This document shows positions 1-6,514 of a stretch of DNA of 7,526 nucleotides, one piece after another. Source of the stretch: an uncultured Bacteroidia bacterium (GTDB taxonomy: Bacteria > Bacteroidota > Bacteroidia > Bacteroidales > UBA932); contig CACXHM010000001.1 in NCBI GenBank assembly GCA_902767465.1, positions 1 through 7,526 of the forward strand. The letters run 5' to 3'. A model generated the notes under the pieces. That model ran no database searches and was not told where the DNA came from. It saw only the letters and a list, made by a program, of their open reading frames with translations. Positions within the stretch are counted from its first letter, which is position 1. Each line of letters starts with the position of its first letter. Made by a program: the position numbers and the translations under genes.

Positions 1-54
1 GGCGAGGTCCCGGATGTCCCTCGTGATAGTGTTTACTGGTAATTTCTTTTCCAT
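1..54 (-). CDS. rpoZ: DNA-directed RNA polymerase omega subunit, N-terminal fragment (runs off the window)
   Basis: Only the first 18 codons are present; the gene continues leftward past base 1. They read MEKKLPVNTITRDIRDLA. This resembles the start of the Bacteroidota omega/Rpb6-type subunit, which typically has a T-V/I-T-R-D/N-x-x-D-L-A/C segment just after a short polar N-terminus. Omega is a small subunit that helps fold and assemble beta-prime in RNA polymerase. The gene lies 33 bases downstream of the bamD stop codon on the same strand, and bamD followed by rpoZ is a frequent gene order in Bacteroidota, which supports the call. The ATG is at 54-52, with no clear Shine-Dalgarno sequence in the AT-rich stretch ahead of it. 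The identification rests on 18 residues plus context, so it is probable rather than certain. Confidence 0.72.
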   Translation of the reverse strand, partial: MEKKLPVNTITRDIRDLA

Positions 55-67
55 ACTTTTTATACAA

Positions 68-82
68 TGCGGATACACCGCA
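68..82. repeat. Small inverted repeat in the bamD-rpoZ spacer
   Basis: TGCGG (68-72) and CCGCA (78-82) are perfect inverted copies around a 5-base loop, ATACA. It lies in the 33-base gap between bamD and rpoZ. No T-run follows it on the minus strand, so it is a poor intrinsic terminator and read-through into rpoZ is expected. Overlapping it on the minus strand is AAACTTTG (88-81), one mismatch from the TAnnTTTG -7 box, so a weak internal rpoZ promoter is possible. A 5-base stem can easily occur by chance. Confidence 0.25.
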
Positions 83-87
83 AAGTT

Positions 88-882
88 TCAAATTTTTTCT
101 TTCGCTTTTTTGTAGAGGTGTTCCAGTTCCTTGCACCTGGATGAAGAATCGGGGTACTCGCCAACGAAGTTCAGGTAGTCGTCGACGAAAACCATGTAGC
201 GTTCTTTTTGTTTTTCGGTAACGCTCATCAGTGCATACTTGTAAGAAGCAAGGGCCGTGTAGTAGAGGATGTCTTCGCGGTAGATGTTGTCTGCATCATC
301 CTTGAGGACATTCCGCAGTGCTACCCTTGCAGCCTTGTAATCCTCCATTTTATAGTAGAGGTAAGCATTCTGGTAGGCCTTGTAGTCGAGACGTTCCTCC
401 AGATCTTCCGACATTCTCCTGCACACGGCCGAATGCAACGATCCCGGATACTTCATCTGATACTCATTGATGGCAACGAGCGCAGCATATGTGGGGGTCT
501 GGTCAAGCTCCCATCGGTAAGTGCTCTTGTAGAGGCAGTCCACGCGGAGGAATTCAGCATTTTCGGAGAAGGGACTGCGGGGAAACTTGTCGAGGAAACT
601 CTTGAAGTTCGTCTCGGCGGTGTAGTAATCCTTGAACCTATAGTTGCTGAGCGCCCTGTAGAACTGCACGGTGTCGTCCTGGGGGGTGCCGCTGACCAGC
701 ACCGACATGCTTTCAAACATTTCGGCAGCCTTGCGGTATTTGCCTTCGTTGAAGTATTTGAATGCCGCTTCGTATTTGGCATCAACGTCGTTGCCGGAAA
801 GCAGGGCGTCGTATTGCGACTTGCAACCTGCGGCAAGCAGGACTGTCGCAGCAACTGCGGAAAGAAGGAACGGAAATCTCAT
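88..882 (-). CDS. bamD: Outer membrane protein assembly factor BamD (lipoprotein with TPR-like repeats)
   Basis: The 264-residue protein is read from the ATG at 882-880. An in-frame ATG 13 codons upstream lies inside trxB and would put charged residues ahead of the signal peptide, so I reject it. Residues 1-20 form a lipoprotein signal: basic start, hydrophobic core, then the lipobox LAAGC with the lipidated cysteine at 20. The mature part is rich in helical TPR-like units, such as YEAAFKYFNEGKYRKAAEMF and YYTAETNFKSFLDKFP, then a PxSPFSENAEF segment, which is the usual BamD arrangement. BamD is the essential inner-leaflet lipoprotein of the BAM complex, which works with BamA to insert beta-barrel proteins. 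Length fits the family. Its start codon overlaps the trxB stop codon (ATGA), suggesting translational coupling, and rpoZ follows. No Shine-Dalgarno sequence is visible. Confidence 0.9.
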   Translation of the reverse strand: MRFPFLLSAVAATVLLAAGCKSQYDALLSGNDVDAKYEAAFKYFNEGKYRKAAEMFESMSVLVSGTPQDDTVQFYRALSNYRFKDYYTAETNFKSFLDKFPRSPFSENAEFLRVDCLYKSTYRWELDQTPTYAALVAINEYQMKYPGSLHSAVCRRMSEDLEERLDYKAYQNAYLYYKMEDYKAARVALRNVLKDDADNIYREDILYYTALASYKYALMSVTEKQKERYMVFVDDYLNFVGEYPDSSSRCKELEHLYKKAKEKI

Positions 883-1799
883 TTTTTCAAATATTTTTCT
901 GCATCTATCGCGGCGCGGCAACCCGATGCTGCAGCCGTGATGGCCTGACGGTAGTGAGGATCCTGCACGTCTCCGGCCGCAAAAACGCCTTCGATATTGG
1001 TATGCGAGGATGCTCCGTCCGTCACTATGTAGCCGTTTCCGTCCAGAGCCAGAACATCCTTGAAAAGATCGGAGTTGGGATGGTGGCCTATGGCGAGGAA
1101 AAAGCCGTCAACAGATATATCAAAAACCTCGCCATCTTTTCGCTGGAGCCTGGCCCCAGTCACGTTCTGGCCGTCACCGAGCACTTCGAGAGTGTTGCAG
1201 TTCCACAACACTTCGATGTTCGGGGTCTGCCGCACGCGCTGCTGCATTGCTTCGGAGGCGCGGAAAACGTCGCGTCGAACGATCATATAAACTTTTTTGC
1301 ACAGTCCGGCAAGATAGGTGGCCTCTTCGCATGCGGTATCGCCTCCGCCGACTACTGCCACGTCCTTTTTGCGGTAGAAGAATCCATCGCAGGTTGCGCA
1401 TGCTGATACTCCGGCACCGCGATATTTGTGTTCGGATGGAAGACCGAGATATCTGGCCGTTGCTCCGGTTGCGATTATGAGGGCGTCGGCTTCGACCGCG
1501 GGCGTTCCGTCTATATCGAATACGAAAGGACGCCTGCTCAGGTCGGCACGGGTGATTGTGCCGCGCCTGATGTCGGTCCCCACTCCTGCCGCCTGCTCGC
1601 GCATGGCACCCGTGAGAGTATATGGATCCACTCCTTTTGCAAATCCGGGATAGTTTTCTATCATTGTGGTCGTGGTGAGCTGGCCTCCGGGTTCGGGCCC
1701 TTCATACAGCACCGGCGCCAGCCCGGCGCGGGAGGCGTAAATGCCTGCAGTGTAGCCTGCAGGGCCTCCGCCCATGATGAGAAGTCTTACTTTTTCCAT
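879..1799 (-). CDS. trxB: Thioredoxin reductase (NADPH, FAD flavoprotein)
   Basis: This 306-residue protein has all the low-molecular-weight thioredoxin reductase landmarks. These are the FAD-binding GGGPAG at 10-15, the PGGQLTTTT segment at 37-45, the redox-active pair CATC at 134-137 followed by DG, a second nucleotide-binding GGGDTACEEA at 151-160, the VRRDVFR segment at 174-180 whose arginines fit NADPH 2'-phosphate binding, and the C-terminal FAAGDVQDPHYRQA FAD motif. It passes electrons from NADPH through FAD to oxidised thioredoxin in the cytoplasm. Val replaces the first His of the enterobacterial HRRxxxR motif; I believe this is common in Bacteroidota. The start at 1799 leaves the normal short lead into the first beta strand. 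It is first in its operon, divergent from upp, and its stop codon overlaps the bamD start by 4 bases. Confidence 0.96.
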   Translation of the reverse strand: MEKVRLLIMGGGPAGYTAGIYASRAGLAPVLYEGPEPGGQLTTTTMIENYPGFAKGVDPYTLTGAMREQAAGVGTDIRRGTITRADLSRRPFVFDIDGTPAVEADALIIATGATARYLGLPSEHKYRGAGVSACATCDGFFYRKKDVAVVGGGDTACEEATYLAGLCKKVYMIVRRDVFRASEAMQQRVRQTPNIEVLWNCNTLEVLGDGQNVTGARLQRKDGEVFDISVDGFFLAIGHHPNSDLFKDVLALDGNGYIVTDGASSHTNIEGVFAAGDVQDPHYRQAITAAASGCRAAIDAEKYLKK

Positions 1800-1802
1800 A
1801 TC

Positions 1803-1835
1803 TTTACAAAGGTAATCAATTTTTTAGTATCTTTG
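1803..1835 (+). promoter_or_regulatory. Predicted promoter for the upp-rpoN operon
   Basis: TATCTTTG at 1828-1835 matches the Bacteroidota -7 consensus TAnnTTTG. A near-consensus -33 element, TTTA (consensus TTTG), lies at 1803-1806, 21 bases upstream. Transcription would start near 1839-1842, giving a leader of about 15-18 bases before the upp ATG at 1857. The two divergent -7 boxes are 13 bases apart and each lies within the other's likely polymerase footprint. Confidence 0.6.
1807..1814 (-). promoter_or_regulatory. Predicted -7 promoter element for trxB-bamD-rpoZ
   Basis: On the minus strand these bases read TACCTTTG, a perfect match to the Bacteroidota -7 consensus TAnnTTTG. No clear TTTG -33 partner is seen at the usual 19-21 base spacing. 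The box ends only 7 bases before the trxB ATG (first base 1799), so the transcript would have almost no leader. Confidence 0.5.
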
Positions 1836-1856
1836 CTTAATTTGAAAAACGGCGTC

Positions 1857-2510
1857 ATGAAACTTGTTAATCTCGAAAAAAGCAATTCCCTGCTAAATGC
1901 CTATGTTGCGCAGATACGCGACAAATCCATTCAGAAGGACCGTATGCGTTTCCGTACGAATCTCAAACGGATAGGGGAGATATTCGCCTACGAAATAAGC
2001 AAGACCCTCGATTTTAGCCCCAAAGATGTAAAAACACCACTCGGCACCGCTGTCGTGGAAACCTTCGACAACAAAATAGTGCTGGGCACAATATTGCGTG
2101 CCGGACTTCCGCTTCACGAGGGGCTCCTTGCCTTTTTCGATGAAGCTGAAAGCGGGTTTCTGGCAGCGTTCCGCAAAGATGACGCCGGCGGCAAATTCCA
2201 TATCAACACCGAATACTGTTCGATTCCCAATCTGGAAGGAAAGACGCTCGTGATTGCCGATACCATGGCGGCTACAGGCTCCTCCATGCTGCTCGCATAC
2301 GAACGTTTCGTAGCCGATGGGGGAGAACCCGAAAAAGCCCATCTGGTTTGTCCGATAGTGAGCGCCTATGCTGTGGAGACTCTAAAAAAAACCCTCCCGG
2401 CAAAAGTTACCCTTTGGACGGCCGCCATCGATGAAGAACTCACAAGCCATTCGCTCGTGGTGCCGGGTCTGGGCGATGCGGGTGACCTCAGTTACGGAGA
2501 CAAGATATGA
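1857..2510 (+). CDS. upp: Uracil phosphoribosyltransferase (pyrimidine salvage)
   Basis: The 217-residue product resembles the Bacteroidota branch of uracil phosphoribosyltransferase, which makes UMP from uracil and PRPP in the cytoplasm. Visible signatures are QKDRMRFRTNLKRIGE at 26-41, TPLGTA at 60-65, the ILRAGLP segment at 79-85, the PRPP loop VIADTMAATGSS at 132-143, and the C-terminal uracil-binding PGLGDAGD at 203-210. The PRPP loop is unusual: the widely conserved DPMLATG reads DTMAATG here. The ATG at 1857 was chosen because the frame upstream overlaps divergent trxB and the promoter, and MKLVNLEKSNSLLN matches the usual family start. No Shine-Dalgarno sequence is seen. Its stop codon overlaps the next gene by 4 bases (ATGA), making it the lead gene of an operon ending in rpoN. 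Confidence 0.9.
   Translation: MKLVNLEKSNSLLNAYVAQIRDKSIQKDRMRFRTNLKRIGEIFAYEISKTLDFSPKDVKTPLGTAVVETFDNKIVLGTILRAGLPLHEGLLAFFDEAESGFLAAFRKDDAGGKFHINTEYCSIPNLEGKTLVIADTMAATGSSMLLAYERFVADGGEPEKAHLVCPIVSAYAVETLKKTLPAKVTLWTAAIDEELTSHSLVVPGLGDAGDLSYGDKI
2496..2500 (+). promoter_or_regulatory. Shine-Dalgarno-like site for the lipoprotein gene
   Basis: GGAGA lies 6 bases before the ATG at 2507, inside the end of upp. It is the clearest Shine-Dalgarno-like match in this window, where most starts lack one. With the ATGA overlap it supports the start at 2507. Confidence 0.45.
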
Positions 2511-2971
2511 AAGGGGTTGCCAGGATTGCCGTGCTGATCGCAGCGGCAGGATTGCTTCTTACGGGGTGCATCAGCAAATACAAGAAGATCAAAGTGTCTT
2601 CTTTTGAGATCGAGAGCGTAGTTCCCACCGGTATGCGCAGCTGCAACGCGGTGGTTGCAGTCGGGATCAACAATCCGGCTCCGTCCTTCGTGGTCAAGGA
2701 CATTGAAGCCGTGGTGAAACGTGGCGGCGAAGTGTTCGGCATCATCACCGGGGAAAGCGTGACGGTGGACGGCAAATGTGATCGCGTTTACCGCATTCCG
2801 CTTCAGGGACAACTTGCGGAGGGCGTGGGCGTCGTGCAGCTTCTGGCTGTTTACAAGGGCTTCAATCCTGAAGATTTTACTCTCGACCTGCACGCCAGGG
2901 CGAACATTGCCGGTGATGTTGGCAAGACTATTGAATATACCGATGTGCCGCTGACTAAATTTATGAAGTAA
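2507..2971 (+). CDS. Small lipoprotein resembling LEA type 2 (WHy-like) proteins
   Basis: The 154-residue product begins with a lipoprotein signal peptide: MKGVAR basic start, hydrophobic core, lipobox LLTGC with Cys at 21. It should therefore be exported and lipid-anchored. The mature part looks all-beta. A beta strand (VVAVGINNP, with N56-P57) is followed by alternating strands, a VFGIITGESVTV stretch, a RIPLQGQL strand, and a final DVPLTKFM segment. This order resembles the LEA_2/WHy fold, which also carries an N-P pair after its first strand; that match is my inference from pattern, not a search. Function is unknown; an envelope or outer-membrane-associated role is the most that can be said. 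It overlaps upp by 4 bases upstream and the SPOR gene by 1 base downstream (TAATG), so it is translated as part of the upp-rpoN operon. Confidence 0.8.
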   Translation: MKGVARIAVLIAAAGLLLTGCISKYKKIKVSSFEIESVVPTGMRSCNAVVAVGINNPAPSFVVKDIEAVVKRGGEVFGIITGESVTVDGKCDRVYRIPLQGQLAEGVGVVQLLAVYKGFNPEDFTLDLHARANIAGDVGKTIEYTDVPLTKFMK

Positions 2972-3522
2972 TGAAACGTATAGCCATCATATTCACTGCG
3001 ATTGTCTGTGCTTTCGGGCTCCGGGCTCAGCAGGTGCCGCCTCCGGGCTATGTCATTGTTGATTCGCTGGTGTTCACGCCCATTTCGTCTGTAGATTCCA
3101 CTTTGGAAGGCAGCACCATCTTCACTGTCCTGCCCGAGAACGTCAGGGTCTCCCAGTCAGGAATAGTGCGCAACGCCGTTGAAACCCGCACAAGGGCCAA
3201 CCGCGGCAAGATGCACAACGGTTACAGGATTCGTATTTTCTTTGACAATTCCCAGTCTGCACGCGGGGCAAGCGAGGCTGCGCTTTACCGTTTCAAGGTG
3301 CAGAATCCGGGGATCTCGGCATATCGAAGTTTCAGCAGTCCTTATTTCAAGGTTACCGTTGGCGATTTCAGAAACAAGTCCGAGGCCATGGAGGCGCTTG
3401 GCCCCATCAAACAGCAGTTTCCTTCCGCTTTCATCGTGCGGGAGAGGTTCAAATATCCTTCCATAGCAAAGAAGAGCGGATACAAGGTGGATACCCTCAG
3501 AATATTGAAAAAGGTAGAGTAG
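2971..3522 (+). CDS. Secreted SPOR-domain protein (predicted peptidoglycan binding)
   Basis: The 183-residue protein starts with a signal peptide: MKRIAIIFTAIVCAFGLRA, with likely signal peptidase I cleavage after Ala19. There is no lipobox cysteine, so it should be periplasmic and soluble. Residues 20-80 are a low-homology linker. A SPOR-like domain follows at about 84-158: GYRIRIFF strand, SARGASEAALYRFK helix, PYFKVTVGDF strand, NKSEAMEALGPIKQQFP helix, then FIVRER. SPOR domains bind peptidoglycan strands stripped of stem peptides, often at division sites, so a cell-wall role is likely. About 25 residues, rich in lysine, follow the domain. The ATG overlaps the preceding stop codon by one base, and the stop codon is one base from the rpoN start. 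The specific partner or process is not evident. Confidence 0.85.
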   Translation: MKRIAIIFTAIVCAFGLRAQQVPPPGYVIVDSLVFTPISSVDSTLEGSTIFTVLPENVRVSQSGIVRNAVETRTRANRGKMHNGYRIRIFFDNSQSARGASEAALYRFKVQNPGISAYRSFSSPYFKVTVGDFRNKSEAMEALGPIKQQFPSAFIVRERFKYPSIAKKSGYKVDTLRILKKVE

Positions 3523-3523
3523 G

Positions 3524-4906
3524 ATGCAGAAACAAGGGCTTGAACTTAAACAGACACAGCGGCTTTCCCCGCTTCAGATCCAAACCATAAAGTTGATAGA
3601 ACTTCCGGTTCAGGAACTGGAGCAGAAGATACGTTCGGAACTCGAGGAAAACCCTGTGCTGGAAGATGATGCCCCCAAGGACGTCTCAATTGATGAAATA
3701 AAAGAAGAGGAAGAAGTCCCTTCCTACAAGACCCGCGTGAACAACTGGGGTAAGGATCCACGTCCGGAATACAACACCTTCTCGGTGCAGGAGAGTTTCA
3801 CCGGAAGTCTTATGGAACAGCTTGGCTACCGCGAACTCGATGAACGCCAGCACAGGATCGCTTCTTTCATCATAGGAAGTCTTGACAGCGACGGTTACCT
3901 CCGGCGCGATATAAGTTCCCTGGTTGATGACATGGCTTTCCGTGCGGGGCTTGAGGTGAGTGAGAGCGAGGTGGAGCAGATGCTGTCGGTAGTGCAGGAG
4001 TTCGACCCGCCCGGAGTGGGAGCAAGGGACCTGAGAGAGTGCCTGCTGATACAACTGCGTTCACGTACCATGACCCAGGATGTCAAGGACGCATACCGGA
4101 TTCTCGATGAGCAGTTTCAGGAATTCACCAACCGGCATTTCAATAAGGTGATGAGCCGCCTTGGCATGGACGAGAATCGTCTGAAAGCTGCCATCGCCTG
4201 CATAACCCGGCTCAATCCGGCTCCTGGCGGGCAGATGGAAGACGGCTACGCCGAGCAGGCCAGGCAGATAGTGCCCGATTTCGTTCTGGAGGAGAACAAC
4301 GGGAAACTTTCCTTTATAATGCCCCGTTTCAACATTCCCGAACTGAAGGTCAACCGGAAGTACTCCGATATGATGAACTCTGCGAAAGATTCCGGCGACA
4401 GGGAGCAGAAAGAGGCCGCAACCTTTATCCGTCAAAAGATTGATTCGGCGAAATGGTTTATCGAAGCCTTGAAACAGAGACAGAATACCCTTCAGCGCAC
4501 CATGCAGGCTATCCTCGATTTTCAGCATGATTATTTTCTGGATGGTGATGAAAGCAATCTCAAGCCGATGGTTCTCAAGGATATTGCGGAAAAGACCGGG
4601 TTCGATATTTCCACCATTTCCAGGGTAGTCAACAGCAAATACATCGAGACCCATTTCGGCATCTTTCCTCTTAAGTATTTCTTCTCCGAGGGAATGGAGA
4701 ACAACGATGGTGAGGAAGTGTCTACACGTGAGTTGAAAAAGGCTTTGCAGGATTGTGTGGATGCCGAGAACAAGCGTAAACCCCTGACCGATGAGCAACT
4801 GGTTGCCGAAATGGAGAAACGCGGGTACAAGGTTGCAAGGCGCACCATTGCAAAATATCGCGGACAACTCGGAATCCCGCTTGCCCGCTGGCGGAAAGAA
4901 CTCTAG
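3524..4906 (+). CDS. rpoN: RNA polymerase sigma-54 factor
   Basis: The 460-residue protein has the three-region sigma-54 plan. Region I (about 5-50) is Gln/Leu-rich, LKQTQRLSPLQIQTIKLIEL and onward to EENPVLED, and holds RNA polymerase silent until an activator ATPase acts. Region II is the acidic stretch at about 50-65. Region III has a core-binding part including the FDPPGVGARDLRECLLIQL segment, a helix-turn-helix at about 351-372 (LKDIAEKTGFDISTISRVVN) that contacts the -12 element, and the RpoN box near the end (ARRTIAKYR, 438-446) that reads the -24 element. Length is slightly below the usual 470-490. Region I, the helix-turn-helix and the RpoN box all look intact. No enhancer-binding activator gene is in the window. 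It is last in the upp operon and converges on the LysM gene, 3 bases separating the stop codons. Confidence 0.96.
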   Translation: MQKQGLELKQTQRLSPLQIQTIKLIELPVQELEQKIRSELEENPVLEDDAPKDVSIDEIKEEEEVPSYKTRVNNWGKDPRPEYNTFSVQESFTGSLMEQLGYRELDERQHRIASFIIGSLDSDGYLRRDISSLVDDMAFRAGLEVSESEVEQMLSVVQEFDPPGVGARDLRECLLIQLRSRTMTQDVKDAYRILDEQFQEFTNRHFNKVMSRLGMDENRLKAAIACITRLNPAPGGQMEDGYAEQARQIVPDFVLEENNGKLSFIMPRFNIPELKVNRKYSDMMNSAKDSGDREQKEAATFIRQKIDSAKWFIEALKQRQNTLQRTMQAILDFQHDYFLDGDESNLKPMVLKDIAEKTGFDISTISRVVNSKYIETHFGIFPLKYFFSEGMENNDGEEVSTRELKKALQDCVDAENKRKPLTDEQLVAEMEKRGYKVARRTIAKYRGQLGIPLARWRKEL

Positions 4907-4909
4907 GAA

Positions 4910-6514
4910 TTAAAGAAGAACCGTCCTGAAATCAGGAGTGTAAACTATGCGGCGGACCGCAGCGTTCGTGAACCCCTCTCCGGCATCGAAGAACTGGAAG
5001 TCGGTCTGCAATCCCTTTTCCCGGTACATTTCAATCACTTTCGGCCACTGTCTTCCATAAGTGCGGCAAATGTTTACGAAGTAGTGGAGGGTGTCGTAGC
5101 CATGGAACGCAAATGAATTTGGCTCGGTATTGAAAAGGGCGCGGTATGCCATAATGAAGTTGCCGACTGATTTGTTGGCATAGTCGGTGAAATATGCCGC
5201 GCTGATATGCGTGTTCACGCTGTGAAGGTATTCTGTCTCAATCATATTGAACGACCTGATGCGCGAGGGAGCGTACAGGACGACATCGTGCTTTTTGAAC
5301 ATCATGAGGTTCACGTTGCGGACAGCATCGTTGACGAATGGCTCGTCATCGGCAGCGATCAGGTATCGGGTAACACCCCGGAGGCTGACATGTGCCTCGA
5401 AGGACCTTTGCATCGAAAGTCCCTCCAAAAGCTCATAACTGATTGTGTGGTATCTCGCTCCGGAAGCCTTGAGAGTTTCCACAATGCATTTCGAACCTTC
5501 AGAAAGGGTGCTTCCACGGGAAGTTATCAGAACCAGGCTGTCGCCGGGAGCCATATCTTCGAGAGCCCAGTGCACTATGTCTGCATTCTGGATATGGATG
5601 GGCGTAGGTGCCTGTATTATAGGAAGATATCCTGGCAGTGACGCCGCCTGTGGATCAAGCGGGGAAATTACTAATTTGCCTTTGGGGCAATGCTTGGTGA
5701 CTGTTTTCATGTCGGCCACGGTAATGGGGCCGAAGATTATGTCGCTTTCGCGGAATGAAGATCCGTTCAGTATGGAAGTGTCGCGGATGTCAAGGGTGTG
5801 TATATCGAGATTGACGCCGTTGTTGCCAAGGTCCCTTGCGGCAAGAAGCAGACCGGAATAGAAGTCAACCGAGTTGTCGCTGAGCCGGCTGTTTGTAAAA
5901 GGCAGAATAATGCTAACCTTGATGTTTGATGGAATCTCCAGTTCGAATGCACTTGAGTCCGGCGCTGCGGTGTCGACTGTTGCCGTGACCTCATGCTCTG
6001 CCGTTATGGACGGAGCGGTGACGGTGTCTTTAGCGGGCTGTTCGGCCTGCTGTCTGTTCTTGCCAGGAAAGAGCCATCGGTCGATTGCGCTGCTTCCGGT
6101 TCCGGAAGGTTTCTGGCCCTCCGGAGGAGTTGCGGGCGTTGCAGGAACAGCGGGTGAGACCGGCTCCGTTTCGGGCTTGGTTTGAGCATTCGTTTCCGTT
6201 GTCGTCGGATCCGCGTTTGCCGGAGCGGACGGCTCAACCGGAATCAGGATAAGTTGACCGGCCTTCAGACCGGCATTCTCCAGATCAAGGTTGCGGTTGG
6301 CGTCATAGATATCCTGAAGGCTTGCGTTATATGCCTTGCTTATGGAGTATAGGGTCTGTTTTTCCGTGGCCACATGGGCATAATAGCTCTTGCCTTTGAC
6401 CCTGACTTTGTCCTGCGAAATTTTTATTTCGGGCACCTCATATTCCTGCGCTGTCAACTGCACTGATGCAAAAGACAACGCGGCTACGATGGTGAGTATA
6501 ATTCTTCTTGTCAT
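4910..6514 (-). CDS. Exported LysM protein with a type 1 periplasmic-binding-fold domain
   Basis: The 534-residue protein is read from the ATG at 6514-6512; the longer frame to 6598 is rejected because it adds a non-signal sequence inside the glycosyltransferase gene. A signal peptide ends near LTA-QE at 22/23. A LysM domain spans about 45-93 (YYAHVATEKQTLYSISKAYN, then DIYDANRNL and LKAGQLILIPV) and should bind peptidoglycan. Residues 95-195 are a Pro/Thr/Ala/Glu-rich, probably disordered linker. From about 197, IKVSIILPF, DFYSGLLLAARDL and later TEPNSFAFHGYDTLHYF match the type 1 periplasmic-binding fold of branched-chain amino acid receptors. No transport genes are nearby, so a sensing, scaffold or wall-maintenance role is as likely as transport. 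It overlaps the upstream glycosyltransferase by 4 bases, and a -7-like box lies just upstream. Confidence 0.85.
   Translation of the reverse strand: MTRRIILTIVAALSFASVQLTAQEYEVPEIKISQDKVRVKGKSYYAHVATEKQTLYSISKAYNASLQDIYDANRNLDLENAGLKAGQLILIPVEPSAPANADPTTTETNAQTKPETEPVSPAVPATPATPPEGQKPSGTGSSAIDRWLFPGKNRQQAEQPAKDTVTAPSITAEHEVTATVDTAAPDSSAFELEIPSNIKVSIILPFTNSRLSDNSVDFYSGLLLAARDLGNNGVNLDIHTLDIRDTSILNGSSFRESDIIFGPITVADMKTVTKHCPKGKLVISPLDPQAASLPGYLPIIQAPTPIHIQNADIVHWALEDMAPGDSLVLITSRGSTLSEGSKCIVETLKASGARYHTISYELLEGLSMQRSFEAHVSLRGVTRYLIAADDEPFVNDAVRNVNLMMFKKHDVVLYAPSRIRSFNMIETEYLHSVNTHISAAYFTDYANKSVGNFIMAYRALFNTEPNSFAFHGYDTLHYFVNICRTYGRQWPKVIEMYREKGLQTDFQFFDAGEGFTNAAVRRIVYTPDFRTVLL
4924..4937 (-). 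terminator. Possible weak terminator hairpin at the end of the LysM gene
   Basis: TCCTGA and TCAGGA (4924-4929, 4932-4937) are inverted copies with a 2-base centre, realistically a 5-base stem with a 4-base loop. Reading on the minus strand, the hairpin is followed by CGGTTCTTCTTTAATTC, a T-rich but interrupted tract that runs through the TAA stop codon at 4912-4910. In the plus direction no T-run follows, so it would not stop rpoN transcripts efficiently. It lies in coding sequence and may be chance. Confidence 0.25.

Noticed and set aside
174..180. Loss of the NADPH-binding His in TrxB (protein residues 174-180)
   Set aside because: Both arginines and the later arginine remain, and I believe valine at this place is usual in Bacteroidota TrxB, so it is not a defect. 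The coordinates given are residue numbers.
883..921. Earlier ATG for bamD at 921
   Set aside because: It would place 13 mainly charged residues before a standard lipoprotein signal peptide; the ATGA overlap at 882-879 is the better start.
208..948. Plus-strand open frame of 246 codons opposite bamD
   Set aside because: It is antisense to a confident bamD gene, has no recognisable domain and no promoter or ribosome site; it is a by-product of the codon use of the real gene.
1428..1856. Long N-terminal extension of upp reaching back over trxB
   Set aside because: The extension is antisense to trxB and crosses the divergent promoter. The family start fits the ATG at 1857.
4061..4867. Minus-strand open frame of 268 codons opposite rpoN
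   Set aside because: It is fully antisense to rpoN, which has clear region I, helix-turn-helix and RpoN box motifs. The antisense product shows no domain or signal peptide pattern.
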